Below the pieces are notes generated by a model. It saw nothing but the letters and a program-made list of their open reading frames with translations, was not told where the DNA came from and ran no database searches. The position numbers and the translations under genes are program-made. This document shows positions 1-10,472 of a DNA stretch of 64,000 nt, in pieces (positions within the stretch are counted from its first letter, which is position 1; every line of letters begins with the position of its first letter). The stretch is taken from the NCBI RefSeq assembly GCF_026151205.1, contig NC_087082.1, positions 10,176,901-10,240,900 of the forward strand, in the 5' to 3' direction. The DNA is from Bolinopsis microptera (Eukaryota > Ctenophora > Tentaculata > Lobata > Bolinopsidae).

Positions 1-555
1 TACAGACCCCTGATCCACCGCATGAAAGAACACGAACGATGCTACAGACTCAACAATGCTTAATTTGACGAAACCACAGACAGGATCAAATCCACCCCGC
101 CAATCACGCCCTGACCACTGGACCTCCTGGAACAACATAAAAGTCCTCAAATCCGTTACACTTACAAGTACAACACGATCTTAACTTGACCTGACAGAAC
201 ACGCTGCCATACAGATAAGACAACCCCCATGAACAAAACTGACCGTGCTCCAAAATGTAGCTTACTATGGGACCCCATCCTTCCTAAGATTGCTTCATCC
301 GTAAAGTCTAGGCCATCTGGCATTTCCTTCTCATCCACCTCAGAAGCCTAGTTTTTAATGTGAATGTTATACTGTAATGTAAATTTTTCCGACCTCTCCA
401 CTACACCCTTGCACATCACACACCAGGGACAAAAGAAAATCGTGGCATGTGCGGAATCGTGATTTTTCCCATTATTTGCGACAAATATATAATCACCCCT
501 TCACAACATCATCCCCAGCTGAAGACGATTTACACATGTATTTTGAAAGCTCCTT
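1..555. other. No recognisable gene
   Basis: I see no open frame with a recognisable domain and no clear repeat in this stretch. It may continue a mobile element lying to the left of the window. Confidence 0.4.
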
Positions 556-921
556 CTAAACAGGGGTATTTAAGCTTTCTTTAATAAACATGACATGGTT
601 CGTCATGTTAGATCTCAAAACGTCAGTTCCGCCCCAGTATCCCTTAACATTATGTGATTGGGTACAAGTCCACGTATGTTTGCTGACGTGGACGGTCGTT
701 TCAGCATGGTGGACACGGTGAGTGTGGTCAGGAGTAGGAGTGATCAGTTGTTTGTCCACGGTAGAGATGCGGGCTCTGCAAGTGCAACCCTTTCGGAAAT
801 CCGAACATTTCCAGTAGGAGGTGTCGTCTCTTCGTTTGTCGAAGACGAATCGGGAGCCATTCAGGACAGGGTTCTCCGTGCCTTGTTTGCGTTCGGGGAT
901 AAACTGAACATTGGTTGCCAT
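556..921 (-). CDS. FLYWCH-type zinc-finger protein fragment
   Basis: The minus-strand frame opens further upstream at an ATG ending at 1029, but the more family-like start is the ATG at 919-921 (protein MATNVQF...), because the extra N-terminus is encoded by the inverted end of the neighbouring transposon. The body has the FLYWCH spacing: an aromatic near SRFVFDKR, then YWKC, GCTCRAR and a closing DHTH pair, giving the two Cys and two His that hold zinc. FLYWCH fingers are commonly found in Mutator-like transposases and in host DNA-binding proteins derived from them. Only one finger and a short unconserved tail are present and no transposase domain follows, so this is probably a fragment or relic. 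The domain call is fairly firm; whether it is expressed is unknown. Confidence 0.6.
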   Translation of the reverse strand: MATNVQFIPERKQGTENPVLNGSRFVFDKRRDDTSYWKCSDFRKGCTCRARISTVDKQLITPTPDHTHRVHHAETTVHVSKHTWTCTQSHNVKGYWGGTDVLRSNMTNHVMFIKESLNTPV

Positions 922-1179
922 TGTGGATTGCGATAACTGATCTTCATACCGCTGTCTTATATCTTTATATACCTTATCGGACCTTATTTGGACGGACATT
1001 AATTGAACGCTGGAGGCCCTAACGTTCATCTTAATGTCCGTTCAAATAAAGTCCGTTCATTTAAGGTCCGTCCAAGTTAAAGTCCGTTGAATTATTTTCA
1101 AACATTTTTCCACTTCGAACTTTTTGTCCAGAATATGACAACTATAATAACTTTATTGTGCCGTAAGTTAACGAAGGAA

Positions 1180-1517
1180 AGGTTCTCCTTGGTCTGCCAG
1201 AGGCACAGAAAACTCTACTAGTATATGATGTTTTCAAGGGTCACTTGGCGGAAAAAGTCAACGAAATTATGGCACTCAACAACATATTTCATGAGCTAGT
1301 CCCCGCCAACATGACAAACTTGTTCCAGCCTCTAGATATTACGGTAAATCGTGTTGCCAAGGACACTGTCCGACGTTGTTATATAGATAAATTATGTGAA
1401 TACTCTATTTTAATTACCTTTCAAAAGTGGGTACGCTCGGACGCTCGGTTCACGCGGGTAATTTTCGCTAGGAGTAGGACTAGGAGTACCGCGAAGAAAC
1501 ATTATTATATAGATTGA
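1180..1517 (+). pseudogene. Pogo/Tigger DDE transposase remnant
   Basis: In the frame through 1245 the translation contains LLVYDVFKGHLAEKV, then LVPANMTNLFQPLD and VNRVAK. These are hallmarks of the DDE_1 superfamily endonuclease: a catalytic D after a hydrophobic strand, then the PAN-T-LFQPLD block near the third catalytic region. Only about 75 codons resemble the family. The sequence after about 1400 loses resemblance, and the upstream half of the catalytic domain and the DNA-binding HTH are missing. It lies inside the TIR-bounded element above and is presumably its old transposase. Confidence 0.65.
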
Positions 1518-1810
1518 TTGGGAACTGGGTTTTACTACCCCAGTTAATGTTTACTAAAATAGATATTGAACAGCAATTTAATAAGATAAAAATCGTACCA
1601 GCGTACTTTAAAATCTGTATGATTCATGAAATTAAAAGTAGCTATGAACATTGAGAGTTAAATATATTGTTTATATTCCCCATCATGGACTAGTGGCTCA
1701 ACAAAACTGCGTCGAAAAATTAAAGCTCAGCTAAAGCCTGAAGACTATTCAGTCTTGTATAGAAAATAACTACAGCTACCAATATGTCCCTCACAAACAT
1801 GGTCCAAAAC

Positions 1811-1910
1811 ATATCAAAACAGCACTAAATATCAAAACAGCACATATATCAAAACAGCACAAATATCAAAACAGCACCAATATCAAAACAGCACAAAATA
1901 TCAAAACAGG
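1811..1910. repeat. Short tandem repeat, ATATCAAAACAGCAC-type unit
   Basis: About six imperfect copies of ATATCAAAACAGCAC with spacers of one to four bases lie head to tail. No coding content. Confidence 0.8.
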
Positions 1911-2232
1911 ACTCACACAATTTAGTACACTGATATTTGCAGAAAAGAAAAACTTGTTCATGCTTAATAGTACAACTTTATTGAAAGGACAACATAATAG
2001 AAGAGTAATAAAATATTTTTCTAAGATCAAAATGTCATTAAGTTCCGCGCCGTTATTGTCCTTTGAACCCGCTAGTATATTATAGTAGCAACAAATGATA
2101 AAACTAAGTAAGTAAATTTGATAATAATTTTTTGAATATAAAAAGATACTGCGGTCGGCTGCTGTGATGTAATATATTGAGTGTTGAGTATTGAGATTAA
2201 GTTACCGTTGTTAAAGGTTTTAGTAACAATAA

Positions 2233-2960
2233 ATAGTTGGTTTTAGAAACAATACATATAGTAGGTTTAAAATGTAAAAATAAAAATTGTACGTTGAACT
2301 TAAAACTGTTCTGTATTGGAACAGCCGAACTATAAGAACGCCCACCAAGATCCGTATCTACAAGGCTGCTGTTATTACTATTCTGTTATATGAAGCTGAA
2401 GTGTGGAACACAACAAAGAAGCAGATGAAACGGTTTGAGGTCTTCCATCTGACCTCCCTGAGAAGAATCTTGAAGATAAAGTGGTTCTTCCATGTCTCCA
2501 ATGAAGAAGTTCTCAGGCGTGCTGGAATTAAGTCTATCGAAACTTTCATCGGTGCGGCTAGACTAAGGTGGTACGGACATGTTGTCAGAATGCCAGAGAC
2601 GCGGTTTCCCAATTTCTTACTGGATTGGAAACCAATTACCAAACTATGGAAAGAGACTGAGAGGACGACCCCGCAAAGGCTGGATGGCCTGTGTACTCGA
2701 GGATGCGGCTGAATTTACAGGTGTCGATAACATCAGCAGAGATGCAGTAAAACAGTTGGCTCTAAAGCGAGTGGAATGGAGGAACATGTTACGCCGTAGA
2801 AGAGATGTGTGTGATGCAGGCCACTCCAACGACTAGGAGGAGACCTCTTCATGTAGCATGTATGTATGTATTGGTTTTAGAAACAATAAATATAGTAGGT
2901 TTTCGTAACAATAAAATGTAAAAATAAAAATTGTACGTTGAACTTAAAACTGTTCTGTAT
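2233..2960. repeat. Roughly 90-bp direct repeats flanking a LINE fragment
   Basis: The block starting TTGGTTTTAGAAACAATA and ending CTTAAAACTGTTCTGTATTG occurs at about 2233-2321 and again at about 2865-2960, where it has a short internal insertion. The LINE fragment lies exactly between them. A second shared block (CGGTCGGCTGCTG...GAGTATTGAGAT) lies before the left copy (about 2152-2197) and directly after the right copy (about 2960-3007). This fits either an unusually long target duplication or an insertion into an older tandem repeat. Confidence 0.7.
2287..2836 (+). pseudogene. LINE reverse-transcriptase C-terminal fragment, frameshifted
   Basis: The first frame gives RTPTKIRIYKAAVITILLY, then RLRWYGHVVRMPE. 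A second frame, entered around 2620-2655, continues with GKRLRGRPRKGWM and ALKRVEWRNML and stops at 2836. This is the post-palm and thumb tail common to RTE/Jockey/CR1-type non-LTR reverse transcriptases (the LRW-GHV-RMP and GRP-KRW motifs). The YADD catalytic block and everything upstream are absent, as expected of a 5'-truncated insertion, and the frame change makes it non-functional. A short ATGTATGTATGT tail follows the stop. The exact clade is not resolved. Confidence 0.75.
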
Positions 2961-3211
2961 TGCGGTCGGCTGCTGCAATGTAATATATTGAGTGTTGAGT
3001 ATTGAGATGCTTATATTATATGCTATCGTATAAAAATGGATTTAAAGATCATTTGCTGGTATAAAAAAACGTCAAAAGAAATGGAAAAAAATTCGGATTT
3101 TTGATGGTTTTTAATGCCTTCTAGCGTTCATATTAATGTCCGTTCATAATTATGCCCGTTCATTTAATGTCCGTTCATTTAATGTCCGTCCAAATAAGGT
3201 CAGATAAGGTA

Positions 3212-5584
3212 TGTACTCATGTAGGCTGTGTCCTGTGATGTGATCGACAGCTTACGTATCGATGGATCAGATCTCAATGGATCACATCAGCATTATAACA
3301 ATGGGAGCAACGTCACGAGAATACCCGTGAGCTTGTGAAATACGAATGTGAACCGAAATTACAATATGATCCGAAATTCGGACAGATGTCGCCAAAAACG
3401 ACTCCTGTCCGACAGCGACATCTGTCCGAAATCCCTAATTCGGCTGTCGGACAGATGTCGCTGTCGGACAGATGTCGCCCAATCAAACAAACTTTTCGTA
3501 TCACTTATATGAGTTATATGTTTTAAACAATCCCCCTCCAGGTTTGTTAAGAAACGTTTAATTCAACTCTAGACTTTTAAATGTTAATATCCAGGTTAAA
3601 AATCCAGGAGACTGACTATTAAGAACCCATCTAATCTGGCTAACACAGAGATCTTATCACGAAACTCAATCTCCGCGGAATTCAGTTGATTGACTTTAAC
3701 TATGGAGTCCATCGATCGAGTAGTTTAGCGAAGCATGGAGCCTCCTGAACAGCATTTGCTTTAACAAAGCTTTAAAATATATCAGCTTTGTTGTCCCCCT
3801 TTGTATGATAAGCACAATTGATACTCAGTGAAAGAACAATGAACAAACTGTAGATTTATTGGTCACCACTATTGTCTCTTCTTGCCCCTATTTGAATCAT
3901 TGCATATCAGAAGAGACTTGAGGAATCAGACTGAGACATCAGTCTTACACAAATGTATGTGCTCTAAACGTACTCTACGCTAACAAATGGAAAAACAATG
4001 ATATGAAGCATTCCTGAAACACAACTGCATCAAAAACCTAAAGAACAATAAACTTCCATAGACCATACCCTCTTGAAGATCAATCAGTGCCAGTTAGTAT
4101 TTGTTGTTAATGTTGAAAGACATCATTTTTAATCAATTGTGTGGTAAATAGATGAATGAATGGTCACAACCGACAGCCTTTCCGATCCATCTCCCTACTA
4201 TGAGGTTTTAATGGTTCTACTTCTCTGTTAAGCTGTTAGTAAACTTCGTTGAGTATAATTCTTATTAATTAGTTTTAAACGCGTTCTTAAACAGTTAAAC
4301 ATCTTGCACCCAAAATTCCGGTCTTTTTCGAACCCTTGACTTCATACAAATCTGTCGTTAGCCAAAGAGGTCTTATGTCAGAAATATTGTATGAGTATTA
4401 GTATGAGTATGCCATTGAATCCAACAAATACTACTTTAACTGTATATCTCCTGTACTAATAAGCTCACATGGTAGCCGTAGTAGTAAGCTAAGGAAGGTT
4501 TCAGAAGACCCATAGATAATACATGTACTCCTGATAAGTAACACATACTCCCAAATCTACGACACTTTCATTTTGCTCTTGGCTCTTAGTCCTTATTTCA
4601 GTATCACGAGCGTGTGCAATCGCTCTACATTCAAATAAAGATATTTTTGAATAAAATTTGAATGTGAATTTAAAATCATCATGGTTCGACGTATGGAACA
4701 TGAATAAACCGTATGGTTTGACTCATACTCATAGTATGGGTAAAATCTCATCCTTAACCTCTTAACCCCGATTCTGTACAAGAATGTTTATTCAGCAAGT
4801 GATCTAATTACTTGAATAGTAAATAGTAAAACTTCAGATAAATAAAACTGGACAGATCATGCTTAGACTGTCCGTTTCTGTCACCTGAGTGACACAGATT
4901 CTGTCTCTCTGTGTTATTATTTCAGTCGGTGAGGTGTTCTCTATTCTCAACAACATGTGTCATAAAGTCACTTTCAGTGTCAGATAATTATTAGAGAAAA
5001 ACAGCATTGGCCATCTGACGTGGTAAAATCTTAAGTTTAGTAGCGTCGTCTTGAGAAGACTTTCTGGTACTAAACAGCTAAACGTATGGAGGAGTGATAT
5101 TTGATATGGCCATGTTAATTTTGTTTTACCGGATTTGTTCTTATCAAATTGTGCGATATCCTTTAGCGATTGTCAAATTAAAATCATACAATGCAGTACT
5201 ATCCAAATCAGCTAATTGACGTCAATCGCTTGATTTGGTTGCTTTTCTTGCCTAATACCCAGTATGTGACGAGGTTGAGAGACTTGATAATGACCTCACT
5301 TTCTAGCCTACCCTATTAAAAAGTAAGTTTTTACTCCGAGTTGAGATTTAAACCATAGTTAAAAGAAGCAGTGATGTAACTAGCAATATAGCGTTGACAT
5401 GGTGGTGACAGGAGGGATCCGTGTAAGTGAGTGTAGGTATAATATAACTGGGGAGTAGAAGGATATGCTGTATAACCCCACAGCTCCGTCCTCCACCGTG
5501 TACATAACCCTTTTACAACTCTAGAGGGAGCAGCCTTACAATTCAGCAGTTAACTAGGTGTCTTGCTGGAGCGAACTATACTTT
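3212..5584. other. Intergenic, no recognisable gene
   Basis: Frames here are short and resemble no family I know. The only structured part is the inverted/direct repeat cluster near 3380-3478, listed separately. Confidence 0.5.
3380..3478. repeat. Cluster of GGACAGATGTCGC motifs, direct and inverted
   Basis: GGACAGATGTCGC occurs at 3380-3392, 3449-3461 and 3466-3478, and its reverse complement at 3415-3427. The last two copies form a 17-bp tandem. The strand can fold into alternative hairpins. Confidence 0.75.
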
Positions 5585-5912
5585 GCAGTTGTTAGCTTGT
5601 TAATGTGTGTGTGGTTAGGACCTCTGCAGTTGTTAACTTGTTAATGTGTGTGTGGTTAGGACCTCTGCAGTTGTTAACTTGTTAATGTGTGTGTGGTTAG
5701 GACCTCTGCAGTTGTTAACTTGTTAATGTGTGTGTGGTTAGGACCTCTGCAGTTGTTAACTTGTTAATGTGTGTGTGGTTAGGACCTCTGCAGTTGTTAA
5801 CTTGTTAATGTGTGTGTGGTTAGGACCTCTACAGTTGTTAACTTGTTAATGTGTGTGTGGTTAGGACCTCTACAGTTGTTAACTTGTTAATGTGTGTGTG
5901 GTTAGGACCTCT
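5585..5912. repeat. Minisatellite, 41-bp unit, eight copies
   Basis: Units start at 5585, 5626, 5667, 5708, 5749, 5790, 5831 and 5872, each exactly 41 bp and nearly identical (GCAGTTGTTAACTTGTTAAT... then GGTTAGGACCTCT). The last two start ACAG instead of GCAG. No coding signal. Confidence 0.95.
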
Positions 5913-6873
5913 GTGTTGCACGATTCAGTAGCCTACACCAACAGCTGCAGATGTTTTTGTCAGCTGTAAACTGTGTGGTAATTACATCTCTGTAGTTGTT
6001 AAAGCTTTAAAGGTTGGTGAATTGTCACAATTGTGGATTGTTTAACTAAGGCATCTGAACTGTGTTCAGTTTGTGTGAACAGGTGCGGAAGTGAGCATGT
6101 TCCTGTTTACCTGTGTAGTGTGTAGTATAGAGTAGTATGTAAAAGTAGTAAAGTAGTATATTATTAATTATAGTAGTGTGTAGAGGTTACTTCTCCAACG
6201 TGATAATTTGTTTGCTGACAAATAGTGGCTCCTTTGTAGAGTAGATCTCATTAGAATTTAGATATCTTCATTTACTTTTCACATGAGATAATTCATGTTC
6301 TTATCAGAGGGCTAGAAGACTGGTAGACTATATTATCTTAAATTAGCAGCAATTACTACAAATTCTTAGAACAAGATCCTACTAAATACTCTGTGGGTAG
6401 AATTGTGTACCTTATAGGTTATCAGCGCCACACTAGCATTTACCGGGAATTTTACTAGCAAACATTTTGTTCATAAAGATTGACGCCTGTTATTGTGTTG
6501 CTACTAAATACGCACTTTCCTTGCGAGTTTTCTGCACCAAGTGATCTTTCACGAGTATTATGTTGATAGTGTAAATTTACTAATCAGCACGTGCGAGTAC
6601 GATTACTCAAAGTGCAACATAATGTATAGTGTATACTTGAAGTATACATTGACAACTCTATATCTAACACTAGTTTGTAGTTATACTCTGTGATACGTGA
6701 CACCTCGCATCCAACCCTCAGTCAGCAGGACTCACTGTAGTTGTAAGACTTTACAATCTAGCAGCTTTTATAGCTTTACCGTGCGAGTGTGTTATAGCAT
6801 GTTGTGTTTACTGCTGTTAGCTCCTGATACTGCCCTGAATTGAGGCAGGGCTGCTTCAATATCTTCAGCTATA
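5913..6873. other. Intergenic between two tandem arrays
   Basis: No recognisable gene. A small palindromic stretch (GTATACTTGAAGTATAC) lies near 6631-6647. Confidence 0.5.
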
Positions 6874-8571
6874 ATGTCTCCTATATCTGCTATATCTGCT
6901 ATATCTGCTATATCTGCTATATCTGCTATATCTGCTATATCTGCTATATCTGCTATATCTGCTATATCTGCTATATCTGCTATATCTGCTATATCTGTTA
7001 TATCTGCTATATCTGCTATATCTGCTATATCTGCTATATCTGCTATATCTGCTATATCTGCTATATCTGCTATATCTGCTATATCTGCTATATCTGCCAT
7101 ATCTGCCATATCTGTTATATCTGCTATATCTGCTATATCTGCCATATCTGCTATATCTGCTATATCTGCTATATCTGCTATATCTGCTATATCTGCCATA
7201 TCTGCTATATCTGCTATATCTGCTGTATCTGTTATATCTGCTATATCTGCCATATCTGATATATCTGCTATATCTGCTATATCTGCTATATCTGCTATAT
7301 CTGCTATATCTGCTATATCTGCTATATCTGCTATGTCTGCTATATCTGCTATATCTGCTATATCTGCTATATCTGCTATATCTGCTATATCTGCTATATC
7401 TGCTATATTTGCTATATCTGCTATATCTGCTATATCTGCAATATCTGCTATGTTTGCTATATCTGCTATATCTGCTATATCTGCTATATCTGCTATATCT
7501 GCTATGTTTGCTATATCTGCTATATCTGCTATATCTGCTATATCTGCTATATCTGCTATATCTGCTATATCTGCTATATCTGCTATATCTGCTATATCTG
7601 CTATATCTGCTATATCTGCTATATCTGCTATATCTGCTATATCTGCTATATCTGCTATATCTGCTATATCTGCTATATCTGCTATATCTGCTATATCTGC
7701 TATATCTGCTATATCTGCTATATCTGCTATATCTGCTATATCTGCTATATCTGCTATATCTGCTATATCTGCTATATCTGCTATATCTGCTATATCTGCT
7801 ATATCTGCTATATCTGCTATATCTGCTATATCTGCTATATCTGCTATATCTGCTATATCTGCTATATCTGCTATATCTGTTATATCTGCTATATCTGCTA
7901 TATCTGCTATATCTGCTATATCTGCCATATCTGCCATATCTGTTATATCTGCTATATCTGCTATATCTGTTATATCTGCTATATCTGCTATATCTGCTAT
8001 ATCTGCTATATCTGCTATATCTGCTATATCTGCTATATCTGCTATATCTGCTATATCTGCTATATCTGTTATATCTGCTATATCTGCCATATCTGCTATA
8101 TCTGCTATATCTGCTATATCTGTTATATCTGCTATATCTGCCATATCTGCTATATCTGCTATATCTGCTATATCTGCTATATCTGCTATTTCTGCTATTT
8201 CTGCTATATCTGCTATATTTGCTATATCTGCTATATCTGCTATATCTGCTATATCTGCTATATCTGTTATATCTGCTATATCTGCTATATCTGCTATATC
8301 TGCTATATCTGTTATATCTGCTATATCTGCTATATCTGCTATATCTGCTATATCTGCTATATCTGCCATATCTGCTATATCTGTTATATCTGCTATATCT
8401 GCTATATCTGCTATATCTGCTATATCTGCTATATCTGCTATATCTGCTATATCTGCTATATCTGCTATATCTGCTATATCTGCTATATCAGCTATATCTG
8501 CTATATCTGCTATATCTGCTATATCTGCTATATCTGCTATATCTGCTATATATCTGCCATATCTTCTATAG
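6874..8571. repeat. Satellite array, 9-bp unit CTATATCTG, about 185 copies
   Basis: A 1.7-kb array of a 9-bp unit, with scattered variants such as TGTTATATC, TGCCATATC, TATGTCTGC and TATTTCTGC. Because the period is a multiple of three and the unit lacks stops in several frames, both strands show long artificial open frames (repeating Ala-Asp-Ile, Ser-Ala-Ile, Leu-Tyr-Leu). Nothing suggests they are genes. The array is interrupted only by point variants and ends in ATATATCTGCCATATC. Confidence 0.97.
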
Positions 8572-10472
8572 ATATAATATGTTTATCGTTTAGTCTACTG
8601 AACGAACAGTTTACTTCTCATCATATCTTGTGTTTGTATTACTTGTTACACTCGCTGTATAGAATGACCTAGCTAATCTAGTAGATAATGGTCTAGCTAA
8701 TTAAGAAGATAATGATCCAGCTAATCGCACGGTTCACATAAGCATGATGCCTGTCAACGGTATTTTGGCTCCGCCCAAATAACGGAGTAGATTTGCTGCG
8801 ATCGTGCGTTTGTTCCAGTAATATCTCTGCAATCATTGTTAGTTTATAACTGACCGGAAACAAACGAAAAAGTTAATTGAGTGCAATTCACACTCAGCTT
8901 TTTTATTGGAGCTTAGTTAGTGCTTTTACAGTGCTGACATGTATTTGCTTTTCTTAGGACGGACATATTAAAAAATTATCCATACATGCAGTATGATATG
9001 CAAAAATTGCCTTTTTCTGCAAAAATAGAGATAAGTTTTTGCAATTCTGATTCTGTAAAGTTAATGATACCTCTAATTTTATTCTAAAGATGAACAGTCT
9101 AGCAAATAATTTCGGTTGTTCGGTTTAATTGCAGCCACGGTGACAGGAAATACACCCTTGCCCAGTCGAGATAGCTATTAGCTAAAATTATTTGTACTGC
9201 CGGTAGTTTCTGTAGTCGGTAAATCATATTCTTAAATCGCGCCACTCTCTTCGCAATGATAACGTTTTATATATCCTACTGTCAATGGATTTATTCTCGG
9301 CAAAATTGTTTTCGATAAGTTGATAGTTTGTGCATACCAGGCACGCAACACTGTCACATGAACAATAGTAGAAGCAGGATACTAAATTCATTAAGCTCTC
9401 CGGCTAAAAATATACTTCTTTTTGTGCGTTGTCCGGGAAGGTGCTAACTTTTATCTTTTTACGAGTAATTATCCATGCTTCTTGACGTTGAACGTACGAA
9501 CAATTGCTTTTTCTGGAGTTCGGTATCTCGGGGTTGAAATTTGTTTTGAAATTGTGCGATTTTAAAATCAGTGATTAGATTTCTAAACTCTCACAATAAT
9601 ATCTACCATTCTGGTATCAACATTATTTGTAATTAGATAGCAGTTGTTATAAAGGTGATCATACTCTTTTCAATTTAATAATTCGATATAAGATCAAAGA
9701 AGGGTCATACTCATAACAAAACCAACGGTTTATGAATAATGGTGTATATATTTATATTTTATAAATAGCATCCTGTCCCACCTCCCATGATCCTACTCGC
9801 AACCTACTAATCAGTAATCATACACACCGACATAACAGTATAACAATGATTATTGGCTCACTAATCACCTGCACTATCAATACAATTAAAAGGTGTTATA
9901 TACTGCCAAATTGCAGCACTGACTATTCCTCTGTTGTCATGACGTGTCTATAACACAGCTCTAACATACACAAACAATCTCAGTAAACTTCTTACATTGT
10001 TACTCGTCAGCTGTTAAACCACAAACATGCGCTCTGTGATCCTGGTTTGTTGATGTTACAAACCAATCAAAAAACATCATCTCCACCCCACTCTACCACT
10101 GTATACCTACTTCATACTTTAGTAGTGCTAAACCCTTATATTATCATATGTGACACTCTTCTGTCACATCTCAATATTAGAGAAGTGATCGCCTTGCGGC
10201 ATATTTTTGGCTATTATTAATATCCATATGCTTGATAAAACGATCGAAATGTTTGTATTTTTGCTCACCAAATCTAAACCGTTTAATGACAAAAGTCTAC
10301 TATAGAAAGTTCTTAAACCGCTAACATTATCCTACGTACAATTTCTTTGTGTCAAAACGTCGCTATACTGCTTTCTTGACCAGCAGTAAAACCACTTGTT
10401 TATTGGTGTGTACTGTGTTATTATAGCTTTTTAGCGTTTTGTAGCTTTGTACTTTGTAGCTTGAGCAATACG
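8572..10472. other. Intergenic, upstream of the coiled-coil gene
   Basis: I find no coding region. The final few hundred bases probably include the promoter and 5' UTR of the next gene; no single element is convincing. A small hairpin (ATGTGACA / TGTCACAT) lies near 10148-10170. Confidence 0.4.

Larger units (their letters stand above)
972..3209. mobile_element. Pogo/Tigger-like DNA transposon, decayed, with nested insertions
   Basis: The 31 bases at 972-1002 and the reverse complement of 3179-3209 match at 30 of 31 positions, beginning CCTTATC and ending GGACGGACATTAA. Both ends abut the dinucleotide TA (970-971 and 3210-3211), the target duplication of the Tc1/mariner/Pogo superfamily. Just inside each end are direct copies of a TCCGTTCATTTAA-like motif. 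A Pogo/Tigger DDE transposase remnant lies inside at about 1180-1400, agreeing with the ends. The element also holds a short tandem repeat and a nested LINE fragment, so it is old and non-autonomous. A single similar end occurs at 19407-19439. Confidence 0.72.

Noticed and set aside
6792-8593. Very long open frames (Ala-Asp-Ile, Ser-Ala-Ile, Leu-Tyr-Leu repeats) on both strands
   Set aside because: They are a by-product of a 9-bp tandem repeat without stops; no other coding evidence.
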